Of a stretch of DNA of 64,000 nucleotides, positions 27,000-34,684 are shown one piece after another. The stretch lies in the NCBI GenBank assembly GCA_965603075.1, contig CBFDBO010000010.1, positions 33,078 through 97,077 of the forward strand, read 5' to 3'. The notes under the pieces are model-generated. The model ran no database searches and was not told where the DNA came from. It saw only the letters and a program-made list of their open reading frames with translations. Position 1 is the stretch's first letter; every line of letters starts with the position of its first letter. The translations under genes and the position numbers were made by a program. This stretch comes from JABJOR01 sp965603075. GTDB taxonomy: Bacteria; Pseudomonadota; Alphaproteobacteria; Rhodospirillales; Casp-alpha2.

Positions 27000-27249
27000 T
27001 ATCTGTCTGCGCCTCGCTTACCGAATTTTCTGAGTTTGCCGAATGTGCCATGTTTGCCATGTTTGTCATTGTGGCCGTTCCGGTGTTCATCAGGGATATA
27101 CTCTGCGCCATTAATGCCGCTATGTCTTTATCATTTGCCATATGGGACAACTGGACTTGCCACATATCCATATACTCTTTGGCTAATTTCCCTAGATCGG
27201 GCGTGTCGGTTTCACCCTTGGTATCATTGTTGTTATCGGTGTCGGTCAT
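26875..27249 (-). CDS. Small PHA-synthase-associated protein, PhaE-like candidate
   Basis: A 124-residue protein directly upstream of and overlapping phaC. It is acidic at the start, then has a helical segment with LGKLAKEYMDMWQVQLSHM, a Met/Ala/Asn-rich middle, a CPSCGHDEH motif that could bind metal, and a C-terminal coiled coil NERIGQLEKRIAALEG. Position and the MWQ-containing helix suggest a partner subunit like PhaE of class III synthases or an activator, but I cannot name the family. The ATG at 27249 follows GGAA; an upstream start would add 21 unlike residues. Confidence 0.6.
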   Translation of the reverse strand: MTDTDNNNDTKGETDTPDLGKLAKEYMDMWQVQLSHMANDKDIAALMAQSISLMNTGTATMTNMANMAHSANSENSVSEAQTDNGKDDRTATPCPSCGHDEHVIDALNERIGQLEKRIAALEGT

Positions 27250-27311
27250 GATATTTCCAAAAACAGTCTTTATGAGATAGACGTAATAGTAAGCATCTGC
27301 GGAAGAATTCA

Positions 27312-27322
27312 TTGCGATGCAG
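27312..27322 (-). promoter_or_regulatory. Candidate PhaR operator in the phaR divergent promoter region
   Basis: On the minus strand this reads CTGCATCGCAA, again CTGC-N3-GCAA, between the divergent small PHA gene and phaR. It fits PhaR autoregulation and control of the phaC operon. Confidence 0.45.
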
Positions 27323-27410
27323 CATTTTTCGCGCTACGACTAGTTTAATACCTTAGAACGGTTACGCAAAGAAGTTAAGAAAAGTGATAAAATAAAGGAA
27401 CTGTGACAGT

Positions 27411-28031
27411 ATGACTAATGCTCGTAAAGATGCCAATAAAGACCGGGTTACCATAAAAAAGTATGCCAACCGTCGTCTCTATAACACGTCAACCAGCAGC
27501 TATGTAACACTGGAAGATCTTGCCGTCATGATCAAGGATGGTATCGAGTTCGCCGTTTTTGATGCCAAGTCGGGTGATGATATCACTCATTCTGTCTTAA
27601 CCCATATTATTGTAGAGCAAGAAAGCAAAGGGCAAAACTTGTTACCCGTAGGTTTCTTACGCCACTTGATTAGTTTTTATGGCGATAGTTTGGAATCCGT
27701 TGTGCCAGAATATTTGGAACATTCCATGCAATCCTTTGCAACCAACCAAGATCAGATGCGGAGTTATATGCAAGATGCTTTTGGCGGCGCTTCACCGTTT
27801 TCAGTCTTTGAAGAAGCTGGCAAAAAGAACATGGCGATGTTTGAATCTACTATGAAGATGTTCACGCCCTTCTCCCTTGATACAAACAAAACCAGCCAAT
27901 CCCCCGGCCAAGCCACCAGAGCCGCACCAACGGAGGAAAAGTCCAGTAATCCAGAATCCGATGATTTGGCAGATCTAAAAAATCAATTGGCCGCGATGCA
28001 ACAGCAGCTTAATAAAATGATCAAAGATTAA
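27411..28031 (+). CDS. phaR: Polyhydroxyalkanoate synthesis repressor PhaR
   Basis: A 206-residue regulator with the PHB/PHA accumulation DNA-binding domain at residues 12-75 (TIKKYANRRLYNTSTSSYVTLEDLA) and the PHB accumulation regulatory domain after it (HIIVEQESKGQNLLPVGFLRHLISFYGDSL). PhaR represses phasin and PHA genes and is released when it binds the polymer. A C-terminal coiled coil (LADLKNQLAAMQQQLNKMIKD) probably oligomerises. It is divergent from the phaC operon, with a candidate operator between them. Confidence 0.95.
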   Translation: MTNARKDANKDRVTIKKYANRRLYNTSTSSYVTLEDLAVMIKDGIEFAVFDAKSGDDITHSVLTHIIVEQESKGQNLLPVGFLRHLISFYGDSLESVVPEYLEHSMQSFATNQDQMRSYMQDAFGGASPFSVFEEAGKKNMAMFESTMKMFTPFSLDTNKTSQSPGQATRAAPTEEKSSNPESDDLADLKNQLAAMQQQLNKMIKD

Positions 28032-28032
28032 A

Positions 28033-28896
28033 TTAGGGTAATTCCCGAAGAACCCTAAACCCGAGCCAGTAACTGTTTACCGGTAGGGCGTTTTTAGAGC
28101 GGTAAGATGATCGACCTACTTTGCTAAAATAATAAAACGATCCACCGCGCATAACCCGTTGATTGCAATCTCCATCCGTACGGATGCCTCCTTTTGGAGG
28201 GGCGCCTTCATGGCTAGGGTTCCAACAATCGGCTGTCCATTCATAAGCATTACCGACAGTGTCATAAAGACCAAAGGCATTGGGGGGGAACGATCCCACG
28301 GGTGCTGTTCCTTTGGCGCTCCAGATGCTTTTGCAATCTTTACAATTCGCGAGGTTTACGCCAACTTCATTGCCCCAAGGATAAAGCGTGGTGGTATTGC
28401 CACGGTGGGCATATTCCCATTCCGCTTCACTGGGTAAGCGATAGGTTTGCCCGGTGGTACCCCGTAACCATTTCAAATAATTTTCAATATGCGTGTAATT
28501 AAGATTGATAACGGGCCGTGTGCCCCGGCCCCATAGGTGGTCATCGGGTTGGTGCGTGCATCCCCCCCCACGAATACAGGCTTCCCATTGATCAAAGGTG
28601 ACTTCAAAGCGACCAATAGCAAAAGGCTTTTCTATAAAGACACGGTGGCTTGGTCCTTCGGTCTTTGTGGTCCCCCCCAATCCCATGACAAACAAACCCG
28701 GTGGCACCACAACCAGCTCTGGGCAATCATCACAATCACGGAAAACATCTCCGGGCTTAAATGTTGTTTCCTGAGCCTGTAATGTGCATGCTCCGGTACC
28801 GATAAAAACCAACATCAGGGCCAGTCTAAGGACCAGTGTTAGGACCTGTGTCTGGAATAGGCGCAAACTTTTTGTAAATAATAATGTCATAGTCAT
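28033..28896 (-). CDS. Exported SUMF1/formylglycine-generating-enzyme-like protein
   Basis: A 287-residue protein with an N-terminal hydrophobic export signal and an FGE-sulfatase (SUMF1) domain: PPGLFVMG, FAIGRFEVTFDQWEAC, YRLPSEAEWEYAHRG, AFGLYDTVGNAYEWTADCW and the closing RVMRGGSFYYF...YWLGFRVLRE. True FGE activity needs specific cysteines; here CKDCKS and others exist but I cannot assign them. NirV of denitrifiers belongs to the same fold and a second copy lies at 33355. The N-terminal signal coding region carries three diverged 12-bp tandem units at 28817-28852. Confidence 0.8.
   Translation of the reverse strand: MTMTLLFTKSLRLFQTQVLTLVLRLALMLVFIGTGACTLQAQETTFKPGDVFRDCDDCPELVVVPPGLFVMGLGGTTKTEGPSHRVFIEKPFAIGRFEVTFDQWEACIRGGGCTHQPDDHLWGRGTRPVINLNYTHIENYLKWLRGTTGQTYRLPSEAEWEYAHRGNTTTLYPWGNEVGVNLANCKDCKSIWSAKGTAPVGSFPPNAFGLYDTVGNAYEWTADCWNPSHEGAPPKGGIRTDGDCNQRVMRGGSFYYFSKVGRSSYRSKNALPVNSYWLGFRVLRELP
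28817..28852. repeat. 12-bp tandem repeat in a signal-peptide coding region
   Basis: Three adjacent 12-bp units beginning AGG(G/A)CC, in frame within the signal sequence of the SUMF1 protein, encoding repeated Leu-rich tetrapeptides. Confidence 0.6.
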
Positions 28897-28921
28897 TAAA
28901 ATAAAGCTCTTGTGGGTGGGG

Positions 28922-29986
28922 TCAACTATTCAATTTCTTTAGCGCCCATTGTGCGGCACCCCGAACCAACTCTGATGGATCAGCGAGTAGCTTATCTAAG
29001 GTTTTTTCCAAGGCTTTTTTCACGTCGGGGCGCAAGGCGCCGAGCTTGCTGTTGCCCGCTGCAATAACGGCATTACGGGTCATTCGGTCTCTGCCTGTAC
29101 GTTTAACGGGGGAGCCTGCAAACACTTGTCGGAAAGCGGCATCATCCAATTCCAATAAATCCGTCAATCTGGGCGCATTCAGCTCGGGACGGGGCAAGAA
29201 AGCTTCTTCACCCGTGGCGCTTTCAAATTTATTCCACGGACATACCGACAAACAATCATCACAACCATAAATCCGGTTGCCCATATTCTCCATTAATTCT
29301 GGCTCAATCTGCCCTTTGGTCTCGATGGTTAGATAAGAGATACACTTTGTTGCCTCAATTTTATAAGGCGTATCAAGGGCGCCCGTGGGACACGCCCGCA
29401 TGCATAGATCACATGATCCACAATGATCGGGTTCCGGGGTGTCGAGTGTGTCGGGGGGTAAATCGAGGGTGGTGAAGATCTCACCCAGAAACATCCATGA
29501 TCCAAATTCCCGCGAAACCAAATTTGTGTGTTTGCCCTGCCACCCCAAACCCGCCCGTGCGGCGAGGGGCTTTTCCATAACGGGGGCGGTATCGACAAAG
29601 ACTTTTACGTCACAACCATAATTCTCCACCATCCACCGGGCCAGAACTTTGAGGCGCTTTTTGACGATGTCGTGATAGTCTTTCCCTTGCGCGTAGACGC
29701 TAATTGCCCCCCGATCGGTACGGCTATGGATCGCTAGCGGATTAATGTGGGGGGCATAATTCAGACCCAGAACAATGACACTGCGCGCATCCGGCCACAA
29801 CGCCGTGGGTGACTTCCGGCGCTCTAGTTTCTCAACCAGCCAGTCCATATCGCCCTGCCGGCCTTGTTCAATGAAGGACATTAGCGCATCACTGTGGGAT
29901 GGTTGAAGGTTTGCGTCGGTTAAACCCACGGCATCAAAACCACATTCCAGCGCCTTTTGGCGTATATTTTTGGCTATATCATTCAT
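28922..29986 (-). CDS. queG: Epoxyqueuosine reductase
   Basis: Cobalamin- and iron-sulfur-dependent enzyme that reduces epoxyqueuosine to queuosine in tRNA. The two 4Fe-4S motifs are CGSCDLCMRACPTGAL and GCDDCLSVCPWNKF. The catalytic-domain signature is VFVDTAPVMEKPLAARAGLGWQGKHTNLVSREFGSW. A HEAT-like C-terminal tail (LADPSELVRGAAQWALKKL) is present and the 354-residue length is normal. It is divergent from a queuosine-precursor transporter. Confidence 0.95.
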   Translation of the reverse strand: MNDIAKNIRQKALECGFDAVGLTDANLQPSHSDALMSFIEQGRQGDMDWLVEKLERRKSPTALWPDARSVIVLGLNYAPHINPLAIHSRTDRGAISVYAQGKDYHDIVKKRLKVLARWMVENYGCDVKVFVDTAPVMEKPLAARAGLGWQGKHTNLVSREFGSWMFLGEIFTTLDLPPDTLDTPEPDHCGSCDLCMRACPTGALDTPYKIEATKCISYLTIETKGQIEPELMENMGNRIYGCDDCLSVCPWNKFESATGEEAFLPRPELNAPRLTDLLELDDAAFRQVFAGSPVKRTGRDRMTRNAVIAAGNSKLGALRPDVKKALEKTLDKLLADPSELVRGAAQWALKKLNS

Positions 29987-30083
29987 TATTTTTATTATAA
30001 TTGAAATTGGGACTCGCGCATCTTATCTGTTTATGATATCCCGTTCGCGATTAACAGTCATGATTCTTTAAGGAGCCACTATT

Positions 30084-30572
30084 TTGAAATTTAAGTATTC
30101 ATTTATTTATGTTGCGCTGATCGTTTTGGTAAATTGGCTATTTTCCGTTGTGCCCATGGTGGAATTACCAGGTGGTGAAATGTGGCCACCCGTATCGCTG
30201 GTTGTTGGGTTGATCTTTGTGGTCCGCGATTTTGCGCAACGCGAAATCGGTCATCGTATCATTATTGCCATGCTTATTGGTGGTGCGTTATCTTATATAA
30301 TGGCTGACCCCTTTATTGCTGTGGCCAGTGTGGCCGCCTTTTTGATCAGCGAATTTACCGATTGGGCGGTTTATTCCTTCACTGGGCGCCCGTTCTCGCA
30401 ACGCATTTTGCTTTCAAGCGTTATTTCAACACCCATTGATAGTGCGGTATTCCTCTATCTAATAGGCTTTATCAGCCCAACAGGTGTTGTGTTAATGACG
30501 GCGAGTAAAATGGTGGGCGCATTAATTGTCTGGTGGATGGTCAATCGGCGCGAGAATAATGTCACCGCCTAA
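30084..30572 (+). CDS. VUT/YhhQ-family queuosine precursor transporter
   Basis: A 162-residue protein with about five or six membrane helices of the DUF165/VUT family, which imports preQ0/preQ1. The family pattern is seen in FVVRDFAQREIGHRIIIAMLIGG and ISEFTDWAVYSFTGRPFSQRILLSSVISTPIDSAVFLYL. The TTG start is fixed by AAGGAG about nine bases upstream. Its position next to queG supports queuosine salvage. It is shorter than E. coli YhhQ (221), as in related alphaproteobacterial members. Confidence 0.88.
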   Translation: MKFKYSFIYVALIVLVNWLFSVVPMVELPGGEMWPPVSLVVGLIFVVRDFAQREIGHRIIIAMLIGGALSYIMADPFIAVASVAAFLISEFTDWAVYSFTGRPFSQRILLSSVISTPIDSAVFLYLIGFISPTGVVLMTASKMVGALIVWWMVNRRENNVTA

Positions 30573-30606
30573 TCCTATTATTCTATGAATAAATAATATG
30601 AAAATA

Positions 30607-31098
30607 TTATATCAGGGCTTTGCGCATAACGGTGTGAAGCCCTGTTTCTTTGTGTTCATAGCTAGCAATAGCGTGCCATCCTAGTTTTTCATAAAGAGAT
30701 TTCGCCGTTGAAGTATGTAAATGAACCTCTGTATTGCCTGCATCATAGGCCAAGTCTTCAAGCACGTTCATCAGTTCACGCGCAATACCTTTCCCTCTAA
30801 ACTCAGGCTCTACATAGACACCTGATATCCATGGGGTCAGCTCGGGGTATTCGTTTGCCCCTGTGCGCTCAAGGAACCCCATGCCCGCTGGCGTCCCTTT
30901 CCAAAAGGCAATAACGGCGGCTTCTCCGTAAAGCGAGAATGCATCTTGGCGAATGCGTTCTAATGAAGATTTATAGGTAAAGCCAAAACTCTCACCCCAT
31001 TCCTGATAATTCCAAGTGGCACATTGTTCAATGAATTCTGCTACATGGTGCAGTTCTTTGATGCTCAGGTTGATGATCGGGGGGGCTTCTTTTGTCAT
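30607..31098 (-). CDS. GNAT-family N-acetyltransferase
   Basis: A 163-residue GNAT enzyme. The acetyl-CoA loop is EFRGKGIARELMNVLEDLA, preceded by the strand WISGVYVEP, and the C-terminal HTSTAKSLYEKLGWHAIASYEH is typical of the fold. The substrate is unknown. It is convergent with the transporter gene and divergent from nirK. Confidence 0.85.
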   Translation of the reverse strand: MTKEAPPIINLSIKELHHVAEFIEQCATWNYQEWGESFGFTYKSSLERIRQDAFSLYGEAAVIAFWKGTPAGMGFLERTGANEYPELTPWISGVYVEPEFRGKGIARELMNVLEDLAYDAGNTEVHLHTSTAKSLYEKLGWHAIASYEHKETGLHTVMRKALI

Positions 31099-31143
31099 GG
31101 CCTTGCTCTCATAATTTAAAAAGTATCAATTAAATCAAAATTT

Positions 31144-31157
31144 TTGGAATTAACCAA
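31144..31157. promoter_or_regulatory. Possible FNR/NnrR-type site upstream of nirK
   Basis: TTGGAATTAACCAA is a dyad matching TTGAT-N4-ATCAA at 8 of 10 fixed positions, 85 bases before the nirK start. Crp/Fnr-family regulators such as NnrR commonly control nirK. Confidence 0.35.
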
Positions 31158-31241
31158 CATCAAGGCCCCACCTCTAAATTAATCATAGTTTTCTTACAAG
31201 CACTCTAACCACTTTTAAATGTTGTTTAGGAGATTAAGACG

Positions 31242-32426
31242 ATGAACAAGAGTATCGAAGTCAAACAAGATGTAGCAACAGACATCGGTGTTGATGTCGA
31301 CGTTGAAGTTGAAGATGTTGCGCGGCGATTATTTCTAAAAGGCTCAGCTGCTTTAGGTACAGGGTTGCTTGCTGCTGATCTTGGTATCTCAACGGCGTAC
31401 GCGGCCTCAGCAACCGAAGAAGAAATTGCTGGTCTTCCACGTGTGGTACAAGAAATGGTCGCCCCGCCGTTCTTGCCAAAACATGATCAGGTTGCTAAAG
31501 GCGGCCCGAAAGTTGTTGAAATTCGTTTCGTCATCGAAGAAAAGAAAATGGTTCTTGATGATGACGGCGCCGAAGTTTGGGCATTGACCTATAACGGTTC
31601 AGTCCCTGGCCCAATGGTTGTTTGCCATGTTGACGATTATGTAGAGCTGACATTGGTTAACCCAGCCGACAACGCCATGGAACACAATATTGATTTCCAT
31701 GCATCCACGGGTGCTTTGGGTGGCGGTGCTTTGACAAAAGTATCACCCGGTGAAGAATGTATTTTACGCTTTAAAGCAACAAAAGCGGGTACCTTCGTCT
31801 ATCACTGTGCCCCTGGTGGCGTGATGATCCCTTACCATGTTGTCCACGGGATGAACGGTGCCATCATGGTATTGCCGCGTGAAGGTCTAACAGGTAAAGG
31901 CGGCGTTCCAATAAAATACGACAAAGCCTATTACATTGGTGAGCAAGACTATTACCTAGCCAAAGATGACGATGACGAATACATCAAATACGACAGTGCG
32001 GGTGAAGATTACGCCGATTCACTTGAAGTGATGGCCACTTTGACCCCAAGTCACGTTGTCTTTAACGGTGCCGCGGGTGCGCTGACGGGTGAGAATTCCC
32101 TGAAAGCAGACGTTGGTGATACTGTTTTGATTATTCACTCCCAAGCGAACCGCGATACCCGACCCCACTTGATCGGTGGTCATGGTGATAACGTCTGGCA
32201 ATCAGGCTCATTCGACGACGAACCAATGACCAACTTGGAAACATGGTTTATCGCTGGCGGTGCTGCTGGGTGTGTGACTTATACCTTCAAACAACCCGGT
32301 GTATATGCCTATGTGAACCATAATTTGATCGAAGCTGTCCTTAAGGGTGCTGCGGCTCACTTTGTGGTTGAAGGCACGTGGGATGATAATTTGATGAAGC
32401 AAGTTAAAAAACCAACGGCTATTTAA
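31242..32426 (+). CDS. nirK: Copper-containing nitrite reductase
   Basis: Periplasmic enzyme reducing nitrite to nitric oxide. A Tat signal is visible (RRLFLK with R28-R29, followed by a hydrophobic stretch). By comparison with known NirK, the type 1 copper ligands are H148, C189, H199 and M204; the type 2 ligands are H153, H188 and H360; the catalytic Asp and His are D151 and H309. All are present, so the enzyme should be active. The ATG follows TTTAGGAGA. The next genes encode a dihaem cytochrome c and a NirV-like protein. The 3' end including the stop is tandemly repeated downstream. Confidence 0.95.
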   Translation: MNKSIEVKQDVATDIGVDVDVEVEDVARRLFLKGSAALGTGLLAADLGISTAYAASATEEEIAGLPRVVQEMVAPPFLPKHDQVAKGGPKVVEIRFVIEEKKMVLDDDGAEVWALTYNGSVPGPMVVCHVDDYVELTLVNPADNAMEHNIDFHASTGALGGGALTKVSPGEECILRFKATKAGTFVYHCAPGGVMIPYHVVHGMNGAIMVLPREGLTGKGGVPIKYDKAYYIGEQDYYLAKDDDDEYIKYDSAGEDYADSLEVMATLTPSHVVFNGAAGALTGENSLKADVGDTVLIIHSQANRDTRPHLIGGHGDNVWQSGSFDDEPMTNLETWFIAGGAAGCVTYTFKQPGVYAYVNHNLIEAVLKGAAAHFVVEGTWDDNLMKQVKKPTAI

Positions 32427-32455
32427 TAACGGCTATTTAATAACGGCGATTTAAT
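32414..32455. repeat. 14-bp tandem duplication over the nirK stop codon
   Basis: Three adjacent 14-bp units, AACGGCTATTTAAT twice and AACGGCGATTTAAT once. The first covers the last nirK codons and the stop, so the gene end is copied twice into the gap. Confidence 0.9.
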
Positions 32456-32527
32456 GTTGATTTGATTGTGACCACAATATCATCATCAAATTTGCTTCAT
32501 AAAACATGAAATTTTCAGGAGGTTACT

Positions 32528-33253
32528 GTGAAATTCTCAAAATTATTATCCCTCACACTATCGCTCGGTGCGGCTGCAGTTGTTGTCTTTATGACAGCCG
32601 TACCAGCCAACGCCAGTGATGCTGTAAAGGGTGAAAAACTGGCGAAAGCTTGTAAGGCTTGTCACACACTTGACGAGGGTGGCAAGAATAAACTTGGTCC
32701 CAATCTGTTTGGTATTCTTGGAAAAGAAGCCGGTAAAATTGAAGGCTATAAATATTCAAAAGCCATGGCAGCATCCGGGATTACTTGGGACGCTGCTTCT
32801 TTCACCGAGTTTCTGATCAAACCGAAAAAGTTTATCAAAGGGACAAAGATGAGCTTTAAGGGTTTTAAGAAAGCTGAACAACGGGCCGATATTTTGGCAT
32901 ACTTTGAAACGCTCGGCAGTACAGCCCATACCGTGACGTTAGAAGGCGATCCTGTTGCTGGTGAGGTGGCTGCCAGTAAACATTGCACCGTCTGTCATAC
33001 GTTTGAGAAAGGGGGGAAAACCATCTTTGGCCCCAATCTATTTGGTGCCTACGGTGCAAAATCGGGGTACGATGCAGCATTTGATTATTCGGACGCCCTT
33101 AAGAATTCCGGATATACGTGGACCGAAGCCAAGGTTATCGAATTTATCGCTAATCCGGTGGAGTTTATGCCCGGTACGAAAGCTCAATTCCCCGGTGTTA
33201 AGAGCGCCAAAGAAAGAGCCGATATTGTGGCATACATGAAAACCTTGCAATAA
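32528..33253 (+). CDS. Dihaem class I cytochrome c
   Basis: A 241-residue exported protein: a Sec signal ending near ANAS, then two cytochrome c domains. Haem sites are CKACH (C42-C45-H46) and CTVCH (C153-C156-H157). Domain 1 has the axial Met motif GTKMSFKG (M108). In domain 2 the same motif reads GTKAQFPG, so the usual Met is Ala. It lies about 100 bases behind nirK, so it is likely the electron donor or relay for nitrite reduction (inference from position). The start codon is GTG with AGGAGG just upstream, and the gene ends at a strong terminator. Confidence 0.88.
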   Translation: MKFSKLLSLTLSLGAAAVVVFMTAVPANASDAVKGEKLAKACKACHTLDEGGKNKLGPNLFGILGKEAGKIEGYKYSKAMAASGITWDAASFTEFLIKPKKFIKGTKMSFKGFKKAEQRADILAYFETLGSTAHTVTLEGDPVAGEVAASKHCTVCHTFEKGGKTIFGPNLFGAYGAKSGYDAAFDYSDALKNSGYTWTEAKVIEFIANPVEFMPGTKAQFPGVKSAKERADIVAYMKTLQ

Positions 33254-33281
33254 AGACAGCGGAGTTTTCGAAAATTAGACT

Positions 33282-33313
33282 GCCCCGCTGGTTAACTTCC
33301 AGTGGGGCTTTTT
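33282..33313 (+). terminator. Intrinsic terminator after the cytochrome gene
   Basis: GCCCCGCTGG pairs with CCAGTGGGGC (one G-T pair) across a 7-base loop and is followed by TTTTT, giving a typical rho-independent terminator. Confidence 0.88.
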
Positions 33314-33354
33314 AAAATCCAAATAAATTATTAGAACGCCGACAAGGTCTGGGT

Positions 33355-34164
33355 ATGCGAAATAATTTTTTGATTTCTGGGGTTGTCATCTTCATCATTG
33401 GGGGTGTTATTATTGGCCTTTTACTCGGCCAAAGAAACCAAGATATCGCTGATTTGTTGCCCGGTGTGGAACTCGCCCAGATTGAGCCCGGTCATTATGA
33501 TTTAACGGTCAGTGTGCCAAATTCGTTAGGGCGGCGGTATCATTCTAAATCTGTCGAATTAGATAAATCTTTTTTTATCAGCCGTCATGAAATTACCATC
33601 GGGCAATGGAACAAATGTTTTGAAGATGACGGCTGTAGACATTTCGCAAAACTACGTCACTTCCAAACACAAGACCATCCTGTAACCAATGTCTCTTGGC
33701 TCGATGCCTATGATTTCACGCAATGGGTTAGCAAAAAAACCGGTGAAACCTATCGATTACCAACTGAAGAAGAATGGTCCTATGTTGCCTTTGCCGGACA
33801 GAATGTTACCCAGAAAACAATCGATGACTTGCTTGATAAACGCACAGCAGAATTAACGTTGCCTTACTCGGGTGCTAGCCAGACAAAGCCTATTGGTTAT
33901 TATGGCGAGAATAAATGGAATATCGCCGATACAAAAGGGTCGGTATGGGAATGGACGATGACATGTTGGTTCTCGTCTGATGAAGGGAACGATAAATCAA
34001 GACCAATTTCGGAATTGCGTAACCCAACGTTATGCCCCAACCGGGTTGTTCAGGGCATCGAACGCGCCCATGTGCCACACTTTGTTAGCCAGACATATAG
34101 CGGTGGGTGCGGTACAGGAAACCCCATTGATAATTTGGGTTTCCGTTTGGTCCGCGAAATTTAA
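33355..34164 (+). CDS. nirV: NirV-like SUMF1-domain protein
   Basis: A 269-residue protein with an N-terminal membrane anchor (FLISGVVIFIIGGVIIGLLLG) and a SUMF1/FGE-type domain: FFISRHEITIGQWNKCF, HPVTNVSWLDAYDFTQWV, YRLPTEEEWSYVAFAG, NIADTKGSVWEWTMTCW, and the end NLGFRLVREI. NirV proteins of this fold accompany nirK in several denitrifiers, with unsettled function. Placement after nirK and its cytochrome supports the assignment, although a terminator separates them. It is only distantly similar to the SUMF1 protein at 28033. Confidence 0.72.
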   Translation: MRNNFLISGVVIFIIGGVIIGLLLGQRNQDIADLLPGVELAQIEPGHYDLTVSVPNSLGRRYHSKSVELDKSFFISRHEITIGQWNKCFEDDGCRHFAKLRHFQTQDHPVTNVSWLDAYDFTQWVSKKTGETYRLPTEEEWSYVAFAGQNVTQKTIDDLLDKRTAELTLPYSGASQTKPIGYYGENKWNIADTKGSVWEWTMTCWFSSDEGNDKSRPISELRNPTLCPNRVVQGIERAHVPHFVSQTYSGGCGTGNPIDNLGFRLVREI

Positions 34165-34204
34165 TAAACCTCAATCCCAACAGGCTCATCCCTAACAGAG
34201 AAGC

Positions 34205-34672
34205 TTAGCCACGTCCCCGATAGGGGGCTACCCCTTGTTCCGGAATCCACACGTCTGCCGGTGGTTCTCCGGTTTGATAGAACACATCAATGGGAATTCC
34301 GCCACGGGGATACCAATAACCACCAATACGCAGCCATTTCGGTGACAACGTGTCGATCAAACGTCGGGCGATGCCAACTGTGCAATCTTCATGAAAAGAG
34401 GCGTGGTTGCGAAAGCTGGTCAGATAGATTTTCAGTGATTTGCTCTCTACAATTAAGTCACCCGGAATGTAATCGAGCACCAAATGCGCAAAATCAGGTT
34501 GCCCGGTAACGGGACAGACAGATGTAAATTCCGGACAAACAAATCGGATCATATAACCAATGCCCTTTTGTGGGTTTGGCACGCTTTGTAAAATAGCTTC
34601 ATCCGGATTGTTGGGCGCTTCGCTATCTTGGCCAAGCTGCGTCAGGTTTTCGTAAATTGTATCGCTCATCAT
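34205..34672 (-). CDS. queF: NADPH-dependent 7-cyano-7-deazaguanine reductase
   Basis: Reduces preQ0 to preQ1 in queuosine synthesis. It is the short unimodular type: the nucleophile C53 is in EFTSVCPVTGQPDFAHL and the family motif ESKSLKIYLTSFRNH is present. At 155 residues it is the normal length. It is the gene after tgt, 12 bases downstream, and acts one step before it. Confidence 0.95.
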   Translation of the reverse strand: MMSDTIYENLTQLGQDSEAPNNPDEAILQSVPNPQKGIGYMIRFVCPEFTSVCPVTGQPDFAHLVLDYIPGDLIVESKSLKIYLTSFRNHASFHEDCTVGIARRLIDTLSPKWLRIGGYWYPRGGIPIDVFYQTGEPPADVWIPEQGVAPYRGRG

Positions 34673-34684
34673 CTTGAACTTTCT

